From: Phytoactinopolyspora endophytica
GTDB lineage: Bacteria > Actinomycetota > Actinomycetes > Jiangellales > Jiangellaceae
Assembly (NCBI RefSeq): GCF_004138495.1
Contig: NZ_ML142879.1
Span: 4,596 to 14,468, forward strand
Direction of reading: 5' to 3'
DNA: 9,873 nt
Made by a program: the position numbers and the translations under genes. This document shows, piece by piece, positions 1-7,311 of the stretch (positions are counted from its first letter, which is position 1; the number at the start of each line of letters is the position of its first letter). The notes below the pieces were generated by a model. That model did no database searches. It saw nothing but the letters and a program-made list of their open reading frames with translations, and had not been told where the DNA came from.

Positions 1-74
1 TCATTATTTATCTGGTCCACCGGACCACAGGAACCAATACAGCAGTTGTGCCGGCGCCGGCATGCCGTGTGTCC
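1..74. other. Intergenic tail after the fucosidase gene, with two small inverted repeats
   Basis: Two inverted repeats follow the fucosidase stop codon. A 14-bp perfect palindrome at 49-62 (core GCCGGCGCCGGC) lies about 12 nt past the stop. A weaker repeat at 13-27 has TGGTCC and GGACCA arms with a 3-nt spacer. Read on the minus strand, the second is followed by an AT-rich stretch (gataaataatga) rather than a clean T-tract. Either could help end transcription of the cluster, but neither is a textbook intrinsic terminator. The window edge cuts off whatever gene comes next. Confidence 0.35.
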
Positions 75-1331
75 TCACGCATTGAGCGGTTCGTCAAACT
101 CGATCGCGATCACGTCGATCAAAGCTCCCGTTGCTTCGGGTGCATCAATGATCAGCTCACCGAGCATATCAGGCCTGGGCAGGAGATCCTCGGACGACAT
201 AAGCGGCATATGGTAGCCAAGTTGCTCCTCCGTCCCTAGGAGGCTGATCTTGTTGATCCGCCGCATTGGAAGGCCATGAACGACTACGGTCTCTATTGGT
301 TGCGCGACCAGGAACAGGTACATACAGGTGCCACGCATTGTAGCGGGACCATAGAAGTCGATATTCGGGCTAGCGGGTCGCGCACCGATGACGGCCTCGC
401 CGTGCGTGTTGAGCCAAGCACCGAGCTCATGGAGACGGGTGATCTGGATGTCAGGCAATCGCCCATCGCCCATAGGGCTGATATTCAATAGAAGATTGCC
501 GCCTCGAGATACCGTTTCGCTCAAATATCGCGCGAGCTGGCGGGCAGACTTGTAATTGGTATCGCGAGGCCGCCATGCCCATGAGTCGTTCATAGTCATA
601 CACAATTCCCACGCTCCAAATGGGGCAGGGTGCGGAAAGTGTTGTTCCGCGATCTCGTAGTCGCCCTCGCCCGGAAGGCGGTCGTTGATGATGATGTCGG
701 GCTGCAGTGATTTGATAAATTTCCGAAGGTCCGCGGCTTGCCACTCTTCGGCCGTCCGCTCCCAGGGGAGGTCGAACCACAGCAGGTCGATTGTTCCGTA
801 CTCGCTCAGCAGTTCGGCTAGTTGGCCGCGCACATATTGGAGATAACGCGCCCATGCCTCACCTGACGGACGGCGGTAGCGCTCAAACGGATAAGGCCTG
901 TCACTATCCGCGAACGCCGGATAATCCGGATGGTGCCAGTCCGGTAGGGAATAATAGAGGCCAATGCGAAGGCTCTCACGGCGGCAAGCCTCAACGACTT
1001 GGCGGGTGATGTCGGCGCTGTACGGCGAGTGCTCGATTGAGAAATTCGACTCTCTCGTGTGAAACATCGAGTAACCCGAGTGGTGTCTGGCAGTGAATAC
1101 CACGTACTGGGCACCACAGGACCGCGCCAGCCTGGCGACGCCCTCAGCGTCCCACTGCTGTGGGTCAAATGTGGATGCCGATGCATGATACTCGGCCACC
1201 GACACAGCTTCCCACTCAAAATTTGACCTGCCGACAAGAGGCCACGATATTTCAATACCCCGCTGACTTGCGTGGTCCCAATGGATAAATATGCCTAAGC
1301 CAGCATCGGCGAACCATGTCAAGTTGGCCAT
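75..1331 (-). CDS. GH29 family alpha-L-fucosidase, probably cytoplasmic
   Basis: This glycoside hydrolase should release L-fucose (or a related sugar) from glycans by a retaining mechanism. The 418-residue protein shows the GH29 catalytic barrel in order. WFADAGLGIFIHW is at 6-18, E39-W40 matches the family's EW pair, and HHSGYSMF (83-90) carries the active-site histidine pair. GLYYSLPDWHHPDY spans 124-137. The nucleophile is D187 in LLWFDLPW. E229 in AEQHFP is a plausible acid/base. GGNLLLNISPMGDG lies at 277-290. A short beta-type C-terminal domain follows. There is no signal peptide, so it probably acts on imported oligosaccharides. The ATG at 1331 is preferred over an upstream GTG at 1364, because GAGGAG lies 7 nt before the ATG and nothing comparable precedes the GTG. 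It is the last gene of the cluster, 36 nt after the AKR stop. Two motif positions differ from the usual family pattern: Asp follows HW where Gly is usual, and the HHDG motif reads HHSG. The family call is firm; exact substrate is not. Confidence 0.9.
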   Translation of the reverse strand: MANLTWFADAGLGIFIHWDHASQRGIEISWPLVGRSNFEWEAVSVAEYHASASTFDPQQWDAEGVARLARSCGAQYVVFTARHHSGYSMFHTRESNFSIEHSPYSADITRQVVEACRRESLRIGLYYSLPDWHHPDYPAFADSDRPYPFERYRRPSGEAWARYLQYVRGQLAELLSEYGTIDLLWFDLPWERTAEEWQAADLRKFIKSLQPDIIINDRLPGEGDYEIAEQHFPHPAPFGAWELCMTMNDSWAWRPRDTNYKSARQLARYLSETVSRGGNLLLNISPMGDGRLPDIQITRLHELGAWLNTHGEAVIGARPASPNIDFYGPATMRGTCMYLFLVAQPIETVVVHGLPMRRINKISLLGTEEQLGYHMPLMSSEDLLPRPDMLGELIIDAPEATGALIDVIAIEFDEPLNA

Positions 1332-1338
1332 ATAGAAG

Positions 1339-1344
1339 CTCCTC
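1339..1344 (-). promoter_or_regulatory. Ribosome binding site of the fucosidase gene
   Basis: On the minus strand this reads GAGGAG, 7 nt before the ATG at 1331. It decides the start against the in-frame GTG at 1364, which has no purine-rich site upstream and would add 11 residues unlike the family. Confidence 0.7.
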
Positions 1345-1367
1345 GATATCGGATGGCGGTGCACTGG

Positions 1368-2363
1368 TTAGTTCGGGACCGGCGCGTCCGGCCGCAGCAG
1401 CCCTGTGTCAATAAGCTCGGACCAAACACCGCAAGGTACAGGCGCCTCGAACAGACCTGCGTTCCGATCGACCTGTGAGGCAGACCTGGCGCCGAGACAG
1501 GCGGTCGCTATGGCCGGGTGGCCAAGGACGAATTGCGCCGCCGCTGCAGGCAGCGTGGCGCCGTGCCGCTCACAGACATCCGCGATTCGGTCGGCACGCC
1601 GTCTCACTTCCTCAGACGCGAGTGAGTAGTTGTACGTAGCTGAATGTCGGGGCCGATCCGTTGCTAACAATCCCGAATTGAACACACCGGCCGCGATCAC
1701 TGCGACTCGCCGTCTTTCACATTCCGGCAGCAGGTCATCGAGTGCGTCTTGCTCGATCAGTGTGTACCGACCGGCTAGCATGACGACGTCAAGGTCCGTG
1801 TGCCGTACGAATTCGGTCAACATCGCTGACTGGTTCATACCGGCGCCATAGGAACAGATGATACCTTGTGATCGGAGTTCTTCTAAGGCCGGGAAGGCTC
1901 CGTCCAACGCTTCGGCGTAGTAGTCGTCCGGATCGTGCACAAAGACAATGTCGACACGATCGAGTCGAAGGCGAGCCAGGCTTGCTTCGAGTGACCGTAA
2001 AACGCCGTCTCGGCTATAGTCGCGGACTCGATAATGTGTGGCTGGCACGGCGAATCCCTCAGTATCCAGTCCATAGACCGGCCCCGTCGCGGATACAAGC
2101 CTCCTGCCGACTTTGGTAGAGATCATGAAATCGTCGCGGGGCCGTCCAGCGAGCCCTTCGGCGAGGCGGCATTCAGCTAGTCCGAGTCCGTAATGCGGCG
2201 CCGTATCGAAATATCGGACTCCGGCGTCCCACGCGGCCGAGACGGCGCCGTACCATTCGTCCTCTTGCAGCTCTCGGCCAAGGTTTCCTATCGGTGCAGT
2301 ACCGAACGTGTGCGGACCGACTCCTAGTCGGCCACCGCCGAGTGTGTGGAGTTGGCAGGTCAT
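1368..2363 (-). CDS. Aldo/keto reductase, L-fucose / D-threo-aldose 1-dehydrogenase type
   Basis: Members of this AKR subfamily oxidise the anomeric carbon of L-fucose, L-galactose or D-arabinose with NAD(P)+, giving the aldono-lactone. The 331-residue protein has the subfamily signature at its N-terminus: a glycine-rich beta hairpin, then FGTAPIGNLGR (20-30) and AGVRYFDTAPHYGLGLAE (47-64). The AKR catalytic tetrad is complete: D53, Y58, K84 (in STKVGRRL) and H143 (in VFVHDPDD). The C-terminal cofactor region includes CLGARSASQVDRN (289-301), where AKRs contact the cofactor phosphate or ribose. The ATG at 2363 overlaps the MDR stop codon as ATGA, which suggests translational coupling. An in-frame TTG 15 nt upstream is a less likely start. 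Sitting directly before a fucosidase gene supports fucose or a close relative as substrate. The fold is certain; exact sugar and cofactor are inferred. Confidence 0.9.
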   Translation of the reverse strand: MTCQLHTLGGGRLGVGPHTFGTAPIGNLGRELQEDEWYGAVSAAWDAGVRYFDTAPHYGLGLAECRLAEGLAGRPRDDFMISTKVGRRLVSATGPVYGLDTEGFAVPATHYRVRDYSRDGVLRSLEASLARLRLDRVDIVFVHDPDDYYAEALDGAFPALEELRSQGIICSYGAGMNQSAMLTEFVRHTDLDVVMLAGRYTLIEQDALDDLLPECERRRVAVIAAGVFNSGLLATDRPRHSATYNYSLASEEVRRRADRIADVCERHGATLPAAAAQFVLGHPAIATACLGARSASQVDRNAGLFEAPVPCGVWSELIDTGLLRPDAPVPN

Positions 2364-3370
2364 TGTGAACCCCGCCAATCAAAGATCACACCGTTGAAAC
2401 GGTTGCGCTCAGACGTGAACAGCTGGTTGTAGATGTCCGCGGCATCTCGCCAACAAACGAGATGGCTAATCAGGGGATGCAGGTCGAGCACACCGTTCGT
2501 TAGCAGTCGCAGGATTCCTTCACGACAGTTGCGGCCACCGATAAAGCTAGGGAAGACAGCTTTGACTTCTTTCTCATGGGGGATCGCGAAGTCGAAGGTG
2601 ACTCCGTCGGGGTAATAGCCCTCAAACACGACGGTTCCCCCTCTCCGAACACACCTCATCGCGTCATCGACCGGCGTGACACCTGTGGACTCTATGACGA
2701 CATCGACGCCGTCAGGGAACTGTTCAGCCACCTGCTCCGACGCTAGGGCGGTCGATGTGTCGATGACACGGTCGACGCAGTGAGCCCTAGAGAACTCGAT
2801 CCGTTCGGGAGATACTTCGGTCCCGACAACATACGCACCACGTAGCCGTGCAACCTGCGCCGTTGTCTGACCGATCAACCCCTGGCCGATCACCATCACT
2901 GAATCACCCGCTTGTACATCGGCCATATTCAACGCATTCGCGCCAACGGCTGGTTGGACGAACAGCGCCGCAGTGGGGAGACGCTCATTGAACTCAATCC
3001 GGTGGGTTAATGAGGTGGAAGCAACCACGTATCGCTGGTGCGCCCCCATGGCGAAACACGCGACTAGGTCACCAACGGTGAGACCAACCTCAGGCGATTC
3101 ATCCCCGAGCGCCACGACACGACCGACGGCTTGGTAGCCGGGTACAAATGGCATGGGCGTCCATTCCACCCTGCCCGTCGCCGCCCACATCTCTGTACCT
3201 ACGCTTACACCCGAGTATTCAGTTTGGACGAGCAGCTGTCCCGCCCCCGGCCTCGGCACCGGGCGTGACTCCAACGCCACCCGACCGGCCGCACTGACGA
3301 CGAGTGCGGGCGAGTCATGGGGAAGTTCGAGACCAATCTCGACGGCACGCATGGCATCTGGAGCGCTCAA
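2360..3370 (-). CDS. Zinc-independent medium-chain dehydrogenase/reductase (MDR)
   Basis: This is a 336-residue MDR with an N-terminal GroES-like domain (about 20-140) and a Rossmann domain (about 150-290). The cofactor loop GQGLIGQ is at 162-168, and an acidic residue (E185 in GTEVSPER) ends the second strand, which favours NAD(H) over NADP(H). The canonical zinc ligands are absent. The usual catalytic Cys region reads YSGVSVGTE (52-60), the usual GHE motif reads PGYQAVG (77-83), and there is no four-Cys structural zinc lobe. It resembles zinc-less relatives often annotated as Zn-dependent alcohol dehydrogenase or BchC-like. A role in oxidising or reducing a sugar or sugar-acid hydroxyl is inferred from its neighbours. 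It overlaps the gene on each side by 4 nt. The start is taken as TTG at 3370 (TTGA overlap, GGGAGG 4 nt upstream). The in-frame ATG at 3352 has no ribosome site at a workable distance. Confidence 0.85.
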   Translation of the reverse strand: MSAPDAMRAVEIGLELPHDSPALVVSAAGRVALESRPVPRPGAGQLLVQTEYSGVSVGTEMWAATGRVEWTPMPFVPGYQAVGRVVALGDESPEVGLTVGDLVACFAMGAHQRYVVASTSLTHRIEFNERLPTAALFVQPAVGANALNMADVQAGDSVMVIGQGLIGQTTAQVARLRGAYVVGTEVSPERIEFSRAHCVDRVIDTSTALASEQVAEQFPDGVDVVIESTGVTPVDDAMRCVRRGGTVVFEGYYPDGVTFDFAIPHEKEVKAVFPSFIGGRNCREGILRLLTNGVLDLHPLISHLVCWRDAADIYNQLFTSERNRFNGVIFDWRGSQ

Positions 3371-4275
3371 CGGTCCTCCCGTTCGGTGCGAGATGAAACG
3401 GCCAGCGTTGTGGACATCGTCCGAACATCAATCGATGGGCGGAAGCCGTAGGCGTCCGACAGTCGATCGATGGCGTACAAAGACGCCGTCTCATGACCAT
3501 CAGCCCTGTAATACGCAGTGTCGAGCATCGAAGCTCGCTGACCCAAGGAATAATTAAGCGCCTCAAGCGTGGGAAGCAGCGTTCTGGCGGTGGGAGCAAC
3601 GAGATTCATGCGTCGTGCACCGGCACCAAGGTGACAGTCCACGGCGAGGGCCAAGGCCTCGACGACGTCCTGCGATGCTACCGCGCCTCCAGCACAGAAC
3701 GGCAAAGGCGTAGCATCCAGGAGAGTTTCATCGGTCTGAGACGTATCGTCCACCCGCGCGAAATCCTCAGACAGCACTGACCCAATCCGGAAGATGGCAA
3801 TTTCCAAATCTGGACTTTGACGGCAGAAGTAGAAGGCCAGTTCCTCCATCAGCGCTTTCGAAAGGCCGTACGGGTCGATGGCATCGCATACGTGGTCGTC
3901 GCCTATCGGAAGTTCCCTTGGTAGGAATCGTTCGGAAAGGCAACCAACGGCCGCTATTGAACTAGCCAGAACGAAATGCCTACAGCCCCGATCGAACAAG
4001 TAGCGCAGCAAGGTACGCGTCCCCAGGACGTTTACTGAGAGTCCTGCTTCTTCGGAACATCCACCGATCTCGGAGGCTAGATGTACCACACTGTCAATTC
4101 TGTATCCGTTAAGGGCTTGGAGGGCTGAATGTGACGTAAAACTACCCCTGACATATGACCCGATCTCGGCTGCTTCGCCTCGTGATAACGCAATAACGTC
4201 ATGCGCCACGCTGAGTCTGCGGATCAGTCGCGATCCGATGAACCCGGTGGCGCCAGTCACCAAGACCGCACCCAT
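3367..4275 (-). CDS. NAD-dependent epimerase/dehydratase family protein (extended SDR)
   Basis: The 302-residue protein is an extended short-chain dehydrogenase. It opens with the NAD-binding motif VLVTGATGFIGSRLI (4-18, glycines 8, 11 and 14). VVHLASEIGG (63-72) matches the family's HLA motif after strand 4. A serine pair (105-106, in LASSIAAVG) and YGLSK (Y136, K140) form the catalytic triad. A short C-terminal substrate domain follows, including the FRIGSV segment (162-167). Relatives act on nucleotide sugars or on free sugars and sugar acids. In this cluster a C4 oxidation or epimerisation of a sugar acid is a reasonable guess, not shown by sequence. The ATG at 4275 is chosen because AGGAGG stands 8 nt upstream and the protein then starts right at the first Rossmann strand. 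An in-frame ATG at 4308 would add an 11-residue tail with no family likeness. It is the first of the four tightly packed genes. Confidence 0.85.
   Translation of the reverse strand: MGAVLVTGATGFIGSRLIRRLSVAHDVIALSRGEAAEIGSYVRGSFTSHSALQALNGYRIDSVVHLASEIGGCSEEAGLSVNVLGTRTLLRYLFDRGCRHFVLASSIAAVGCLSERFLPRELPIGDDHVCDAIDPYGLSKALMEELAFYFCRQSPDLEIAIFRIGSVLSEDFARVDDTSQTDETLLDATPLPFCAGGAVASQDVVEALALAVDCHLGAGARRMNLVAPTARTLLPTLEALNYSLGQRASMLDTAYYRADGHETASLYAIDRLSDAYGFRPSIDVRTMSTTLAVSSRTEREDR
3375..3380 (-). promoter_or_regulatory. Ribosome binding site supporting a TTG start for the MDR gene
   Basis: On the minus strand this reads GGGAGG, 4 nt before TTG at 3370 and 22 nt before the ATG at 3352. The spacing is short for TTG but far too long for the ATG. 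The TTGA overlap with the preceding stop also favours TTG. Confidence 0.5.
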
Positions 4276-4548
4276 GAGGACCGCCTCCTGTCTCGACAGG
4301 TTTCCCATGTCGTCAATCGGAAGACGCTTAGGATATTCTCGAGCTTATCGCGAGCCCAGAAAGATGCTGCAAAATTGGCCACGGGCGAGCACCCCTCGTC
4401 GTGACCTCCCATCTTTACGCCTCGACTCCATTCAGTAACGAGCAATGCCCCTTTGGGAGAACGACCGCAAGAAGAACTGGCCCGGAGTCGCTCGAAGAAT
4501 TTGGCGAGTTGGCAAAGTTCGCGGATTAGCCTCTTTAAGGCACTTCGT
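4276..4548. other. 273-nt gap between the dehydratase and SDR genes
   Basis: No protein with family resemblance is seen in this gap; the minus-strand frame that crosses it is Arg- and Ser-rich and unlike any family I know. A possible weak minus-strand promoter reads TTGCAG, 17 nt, GATAAG (about 4337-4370), which would serve the SDR-MDR-AKR-fucosidase genes separately. A 4-bp inverted repeat (GCCT/AGGC at 4529-4541) lies just after the dehydratase stop and is too small to call a terminator. The gap makes it uncertain whether all five genes share one transcript. Confidence 0.3.
4284..4289 (-). promoter_or_regulatory. Ribosome binding site of the SDR gene
   Basis: On the minus strand this is a full AGGAGG, 8 nt before the ATG at 4275. 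It is one of the strongest ribosome sites in the window and rules against the longer start at 4308. Confidence 0.75.
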
Positions 4549-5688
4549 TCACGCGACCCGCAGACGATCCACCGCCTTTCGGTCCCACGAAATGCCCAGC
4601 CCCGGGTTTGAAGGCGGAAAAGCATGTCCTTCCACGACCGCAATCTCATCGTCGGTTACGGCTCGTAGCTGTGGAATGTGCTCAACGTAAAGAGCATTGG
4701 GAACTGCACACGCCAGCGAGACATGCAACTCCATCAGAAAGTGCGGAGCCACGTCAACGTTATACGCCTCCGCAAGGTGGGCTACTTTCAACCAAGGCGT
4801 AATTCCGCCGATGCGAGCCACATCGACCTGGACAATTTCTGCCGCACCCACTTGAAGAAATTCTCGGAATTTAGATACGGAGTATATACTCTCGCCAACT
4901 GCCACGGGAATAGTCGTGGTTTGCGCCAAGCGCTGATGTCCCGTCACGTCGTCCGCAGGAAGGGGTTCCTCAAACCAGAAGATGTCGAAGTCTGCGAACG
5001 CCGCGGCACGACGGACAGCCTCGGCCCTTGTCAGCGACTGATTGGCGTCAATCATAACATCCATCCCGTCGCCAACGGCGTCGCGGACAGCACCGAGCCG
5101 TTTTGCGTCATCGCTGGCACGAGGCTTACCAACCTTGACCTTAATCCCAGGCCACCCTGTCTCACGAGCATTGAGCGCCCGCTCCACCAACTCCTCAGTG
5201 GACAGGTGCAGCCAGCCACCTTCCGTGTCGTACAGAGGAACTTGGGATCGGGCACCACCAGCGGCGATCCATAGCGGTTGACCCGACGCTTTGCACCGCG
5301 CGTCCCAAACCGCCGTGTCGACCGCCGCCAGCGCCAATGACGTGACTGGTCCCACCATTGTCGCCCGCGTGGCCGAACACAACATCCTCCAGACGGCCTC
5401 GGGACGATCTGCGTCTAGGCCTATAAGTACATCTAACAAGACTGATCGCAACAAGCTAAGAACGGCAGCTCCGCCAGTCCCAATCGTATAACTATAGCCA
5501 ATACCTTGTACTCCCGTCGCTGTATTGATCTCGACGAAGATCGTTTCTTGTTTAGTAAACTCCTGGACGGCATCGGTGCGCACATTCTCGACAGGCAAGG
5601 TGCACAGCCAGGCTCTAGCATTCTCAATCAATCCCAGACGCTCGCCCTGTGTCTCCACTAAAGCACCGCTACCCATATCCGACGCCAT
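4549..5688 (-). CDS. Enolase-superfamily sugar-acid dehydratase (mandelate racemase subgroup)
   Basis: Enzymes of this subgroup abstract the proton alpha to a carboxylate of an aldonic acid, usually to dehydrate it to a 2-keto-3-deoxy acid, using Mg2+. The 379-residue protein has the N-terminal capping domain (about 20-145) and a complete barrel active site. The KxK base is K183/K185 (GIKVKVG). The metal ligands are D214 (MIDANQ), E240 (WFEEPLP) and E266 (AVGES). The His-Asp dyad is D289 (VDVARIGG) with H316 (VAPHF), and E336 lies 20 residues beyond that His, as in mandelate racemase. The full set marks the racemase subgroup rather than the muconate-lactonizing group. Substrate cannot be read from these residues; the neighbouring fucose-type AKR and fucosidase suggest L-fuconate or a similar acid. 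The ATG at 5688 has only a weak ribosome site; another in-frame ATG lies 12 nt inside. It is the first gene of the cluster. Confidence 0.92.
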   Translation of the reverse strand: MASDMGSGALVETQGERLGLIENARAWLCTLPVENVRTDAVQEFTKQETIFVEINTATGVQGIGYSYTIGTGGAAVLSLLRSVLLDVLIGLDADRPEAVWRMLCSATRATMVGPVTSLALAAVDTAVWDARCKASGQPLWIAAGGARSQVPLYDTEGGWLHLSTEELVERALNARETGWPGIKVKVGKPRASDDAKRLGAVRDAVGDGMDVMIDANQSLTRAEAVRRAAAFADFDIFWFEEPLPADDVTGHQRLAQTTTIPVAVGESIYSVSKFREFLQVGAAEIVQVDVARIGGITPWLKVAHLAEAYNVDVAPHFLMELHVSLACAVPNALYVEHIPQLRAVTDDEIAVVEGHAFPPSNPGLGISWDRKAVDRLRVA

Positions 5689-6563
5689 TTCCAGATCACC
5701 GAGTCTCGTTCTCGTGAGGCACCCGCAGACAAATATGTGGACAGTAGCGAATCATCCGAAATTCAAGGACTGTTTGTCGCTGCGACGCTTTCGGCAGTGC
5801 TTGGAGAAGCTTAAAAATTCTTATCTTCACAACTGTAATTCCTACGAATGGCGGACGGTCACCGTCAACGGACCTCGATACGATTGCGGCTCAACGTTCA
5901 CAGATCGACACACCAAATCCTTCTTGGTCTTGACGTCTTGCCGGAGTCTTGCTCCGTCCGAGGCTGGATTACTGGATAAGCAAAATAGTTGTGACACCCC
6001 GACAACTCGATCGATGCGGCCCGGCACTGCTGTCTTCGAACCACTCAATACCGAAGCTTACGACGTCGTTGTTCCTCAAGGACACCCCAAGTCGAGGCCG
6101 GCAGCGTCGGTGCGAACGCGCCACGCTCTACCAGCTTCCAGGTCCCACTCCTTCGACATCGCGAAACTCATCAGGGCATAACTCGCCACGGACACCGCGT
6201 CTCGCCACGTCGATCGACTAGTTGATCACGTCACGTAACCGGCTGCGAGGTTATTGATGGTTGACTCACGTGACCTTTCCACGTGCCGCCACATATACGA
6301 AATATTCGAGACTCAATGGTAAGTGATTAACTGCTCTCAAGGCAGTCACTCAACACGCCTCGTCCAAGTAGCGAGGCTGAAGGCCAACGTATTCACCGTT
6401 TCGCCAGCCGGTGCACGTATTAAACTGCCTTGACCAAAAACTCGCCAACAAGATCTGCTTCTTACGTTTCTATGCTATATTTGGAACAACCAGCATACCT
6501 CAGATCGTCCAGCTGTCAACACGTCGCGTTTGATAGATTCAGCGATACTGTAACTTCGCAATC
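5689..6563. other. Non-coding stretch upstream of the dehydratase gene
   Basis: No frame on either strand gives a recognisable protein; open stretches are short and unlike known families. Three inverted repeats are visible. A 16-bp near-palindrome at 6212-6227 has GATC/GATC arms around ACTAGT with one mismatched pair. A 5-bp TAACC/GGTTA repeat lies at 6236-6253. A hairpin at 6322-6350 has paired AGTG/CACT and ACTGC/GCAGT segments, a 4-nt bulge and a 7-nt loop. Two CACGTG-type cores lie near 6267-6300. The promoter of the dehydratase gene must be in its left part, but I see no convincing -35/-10 pair. Together with the decayed transposase next to it, this may be old degraded sequence. Confidence 0.4.
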
Positions 6564-7311
6564 GTGTCGGCGCCTTCTGCTGCCGCTATGTCACGAGGCT
6601 GTCGACGCAGGTGGTGTCGATTGCATTGCGCGGGAATCGTGTTGGTGTCGTTTCAGGGATGCAGCGCGTCTGACACTGCAGCGATGTCCGGCGCGTCGCC
6701 GCCCCAGCTCGTCTGCCCGGCGGCCCCAAGACCCGGCAGCCACTTACTTGATCGCCCATTCACGACCTGGAGCTTGTCCAGGCCTGCGGAGCACCTGTCC
6801 GGGGCCCGCCGGGTCTCACAGTCAGCATCGAGAGGGTGCGGGTAATAACTTCGCAAGGCAGGTATCGGCTGGCGGGCGCCAAACACTTGGAAAGCCAGTA
6901 ACGACCCATAGTTCGTGTCGAAGATGCAGCGCATTCCTTGATCTGTACGACCAAGCACCGGTCGAAGGACGGGTGATCCGCCCGAACGAACTCGGCCCGC
7001 TCAACCTGCACCCACCGCCTGGTCGCGGCTGGTACCCACTCGAGCAATCGGGACGCGGCCGCGGCCGACGTACACGCCACACCGCCAGTGTGCGGCACCT
7101 GTTCGCCGCATTGGGACCTAGCCTCCAGGCACGTGTTCTACCGGTTCCGGCGCCCGAGCGCTGGCAACAATTCCGCTCCTTCCTACGTCAATTCCGGCAT
7201 CGCCTCCCGCATGGCACGCTCTACGTCACCTGTAACAACATCTCACGCAAAGGTCATTGAGTGGTGCCAAGCCAAACTAGAGGTGCCGCGAAAGGTGCGC
7301 GCGAGGCTCTG
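6564..7311 (+). pseudogene. Decayed IS630-family transposase
   Basis: Pieces of an IS630-type DDE transposase appear in the right order but in changing frames. A helix-turn-helix piece (GIVLVSFQGCSASDTAAMSG, about 6633-6692) and FTTWSLSRPAEHLSGARRV (about 6762-6818) share one frame. SIERVRVI (from 6824) is in a second, ending at a stop near 6902. LDLYDQAPVEGRVI, ELGPLNLHPPPGRGWYP and VRHLFAAL are in a third (about 6925-7110). DLASRHVFYRFRR (7112-7150) shifts again, ERWQQFRSFLRQF returns, and HAKVIEWCQAKLEVP (from 7252) shifts once more before a stop at 7309-7311. The spacing between the HTH and FTTW pieces is too short, so sequence is lost there. The C-terminal part with the last acidic residue is missing. 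The first catalytic Asp reads Asn (6985-6987) and the second also reads Asn (7234-7236). The element cannot be active. Family assignment is from motif memory. Confidence 0.75.

Noticed and set aside
818..1255. Long alternative frames inside the fucosidase gene (also those inside the AKR, MDR and dehydratase genes).
   Set aside because: They overlap genes with clear family motifs and have Arg/Ser-rich composition typical of shadow frames.
5842..6048. A minus-strand frame containing VKTKKDLV, faintly like the N-terminus of GntR regulators often found beside dehydratase genes.
   Set aside because: The following residues do not match the GntR winged helix in any frame, and there is no supported start.
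6430..7260. A 276-codon plus-strand open frame that looks like an intact gene.
   Set aside because: Only about the last third matches transposase motifs, and matching pieces continue in other frames. It is one frame through a decayed IS630 transposase.
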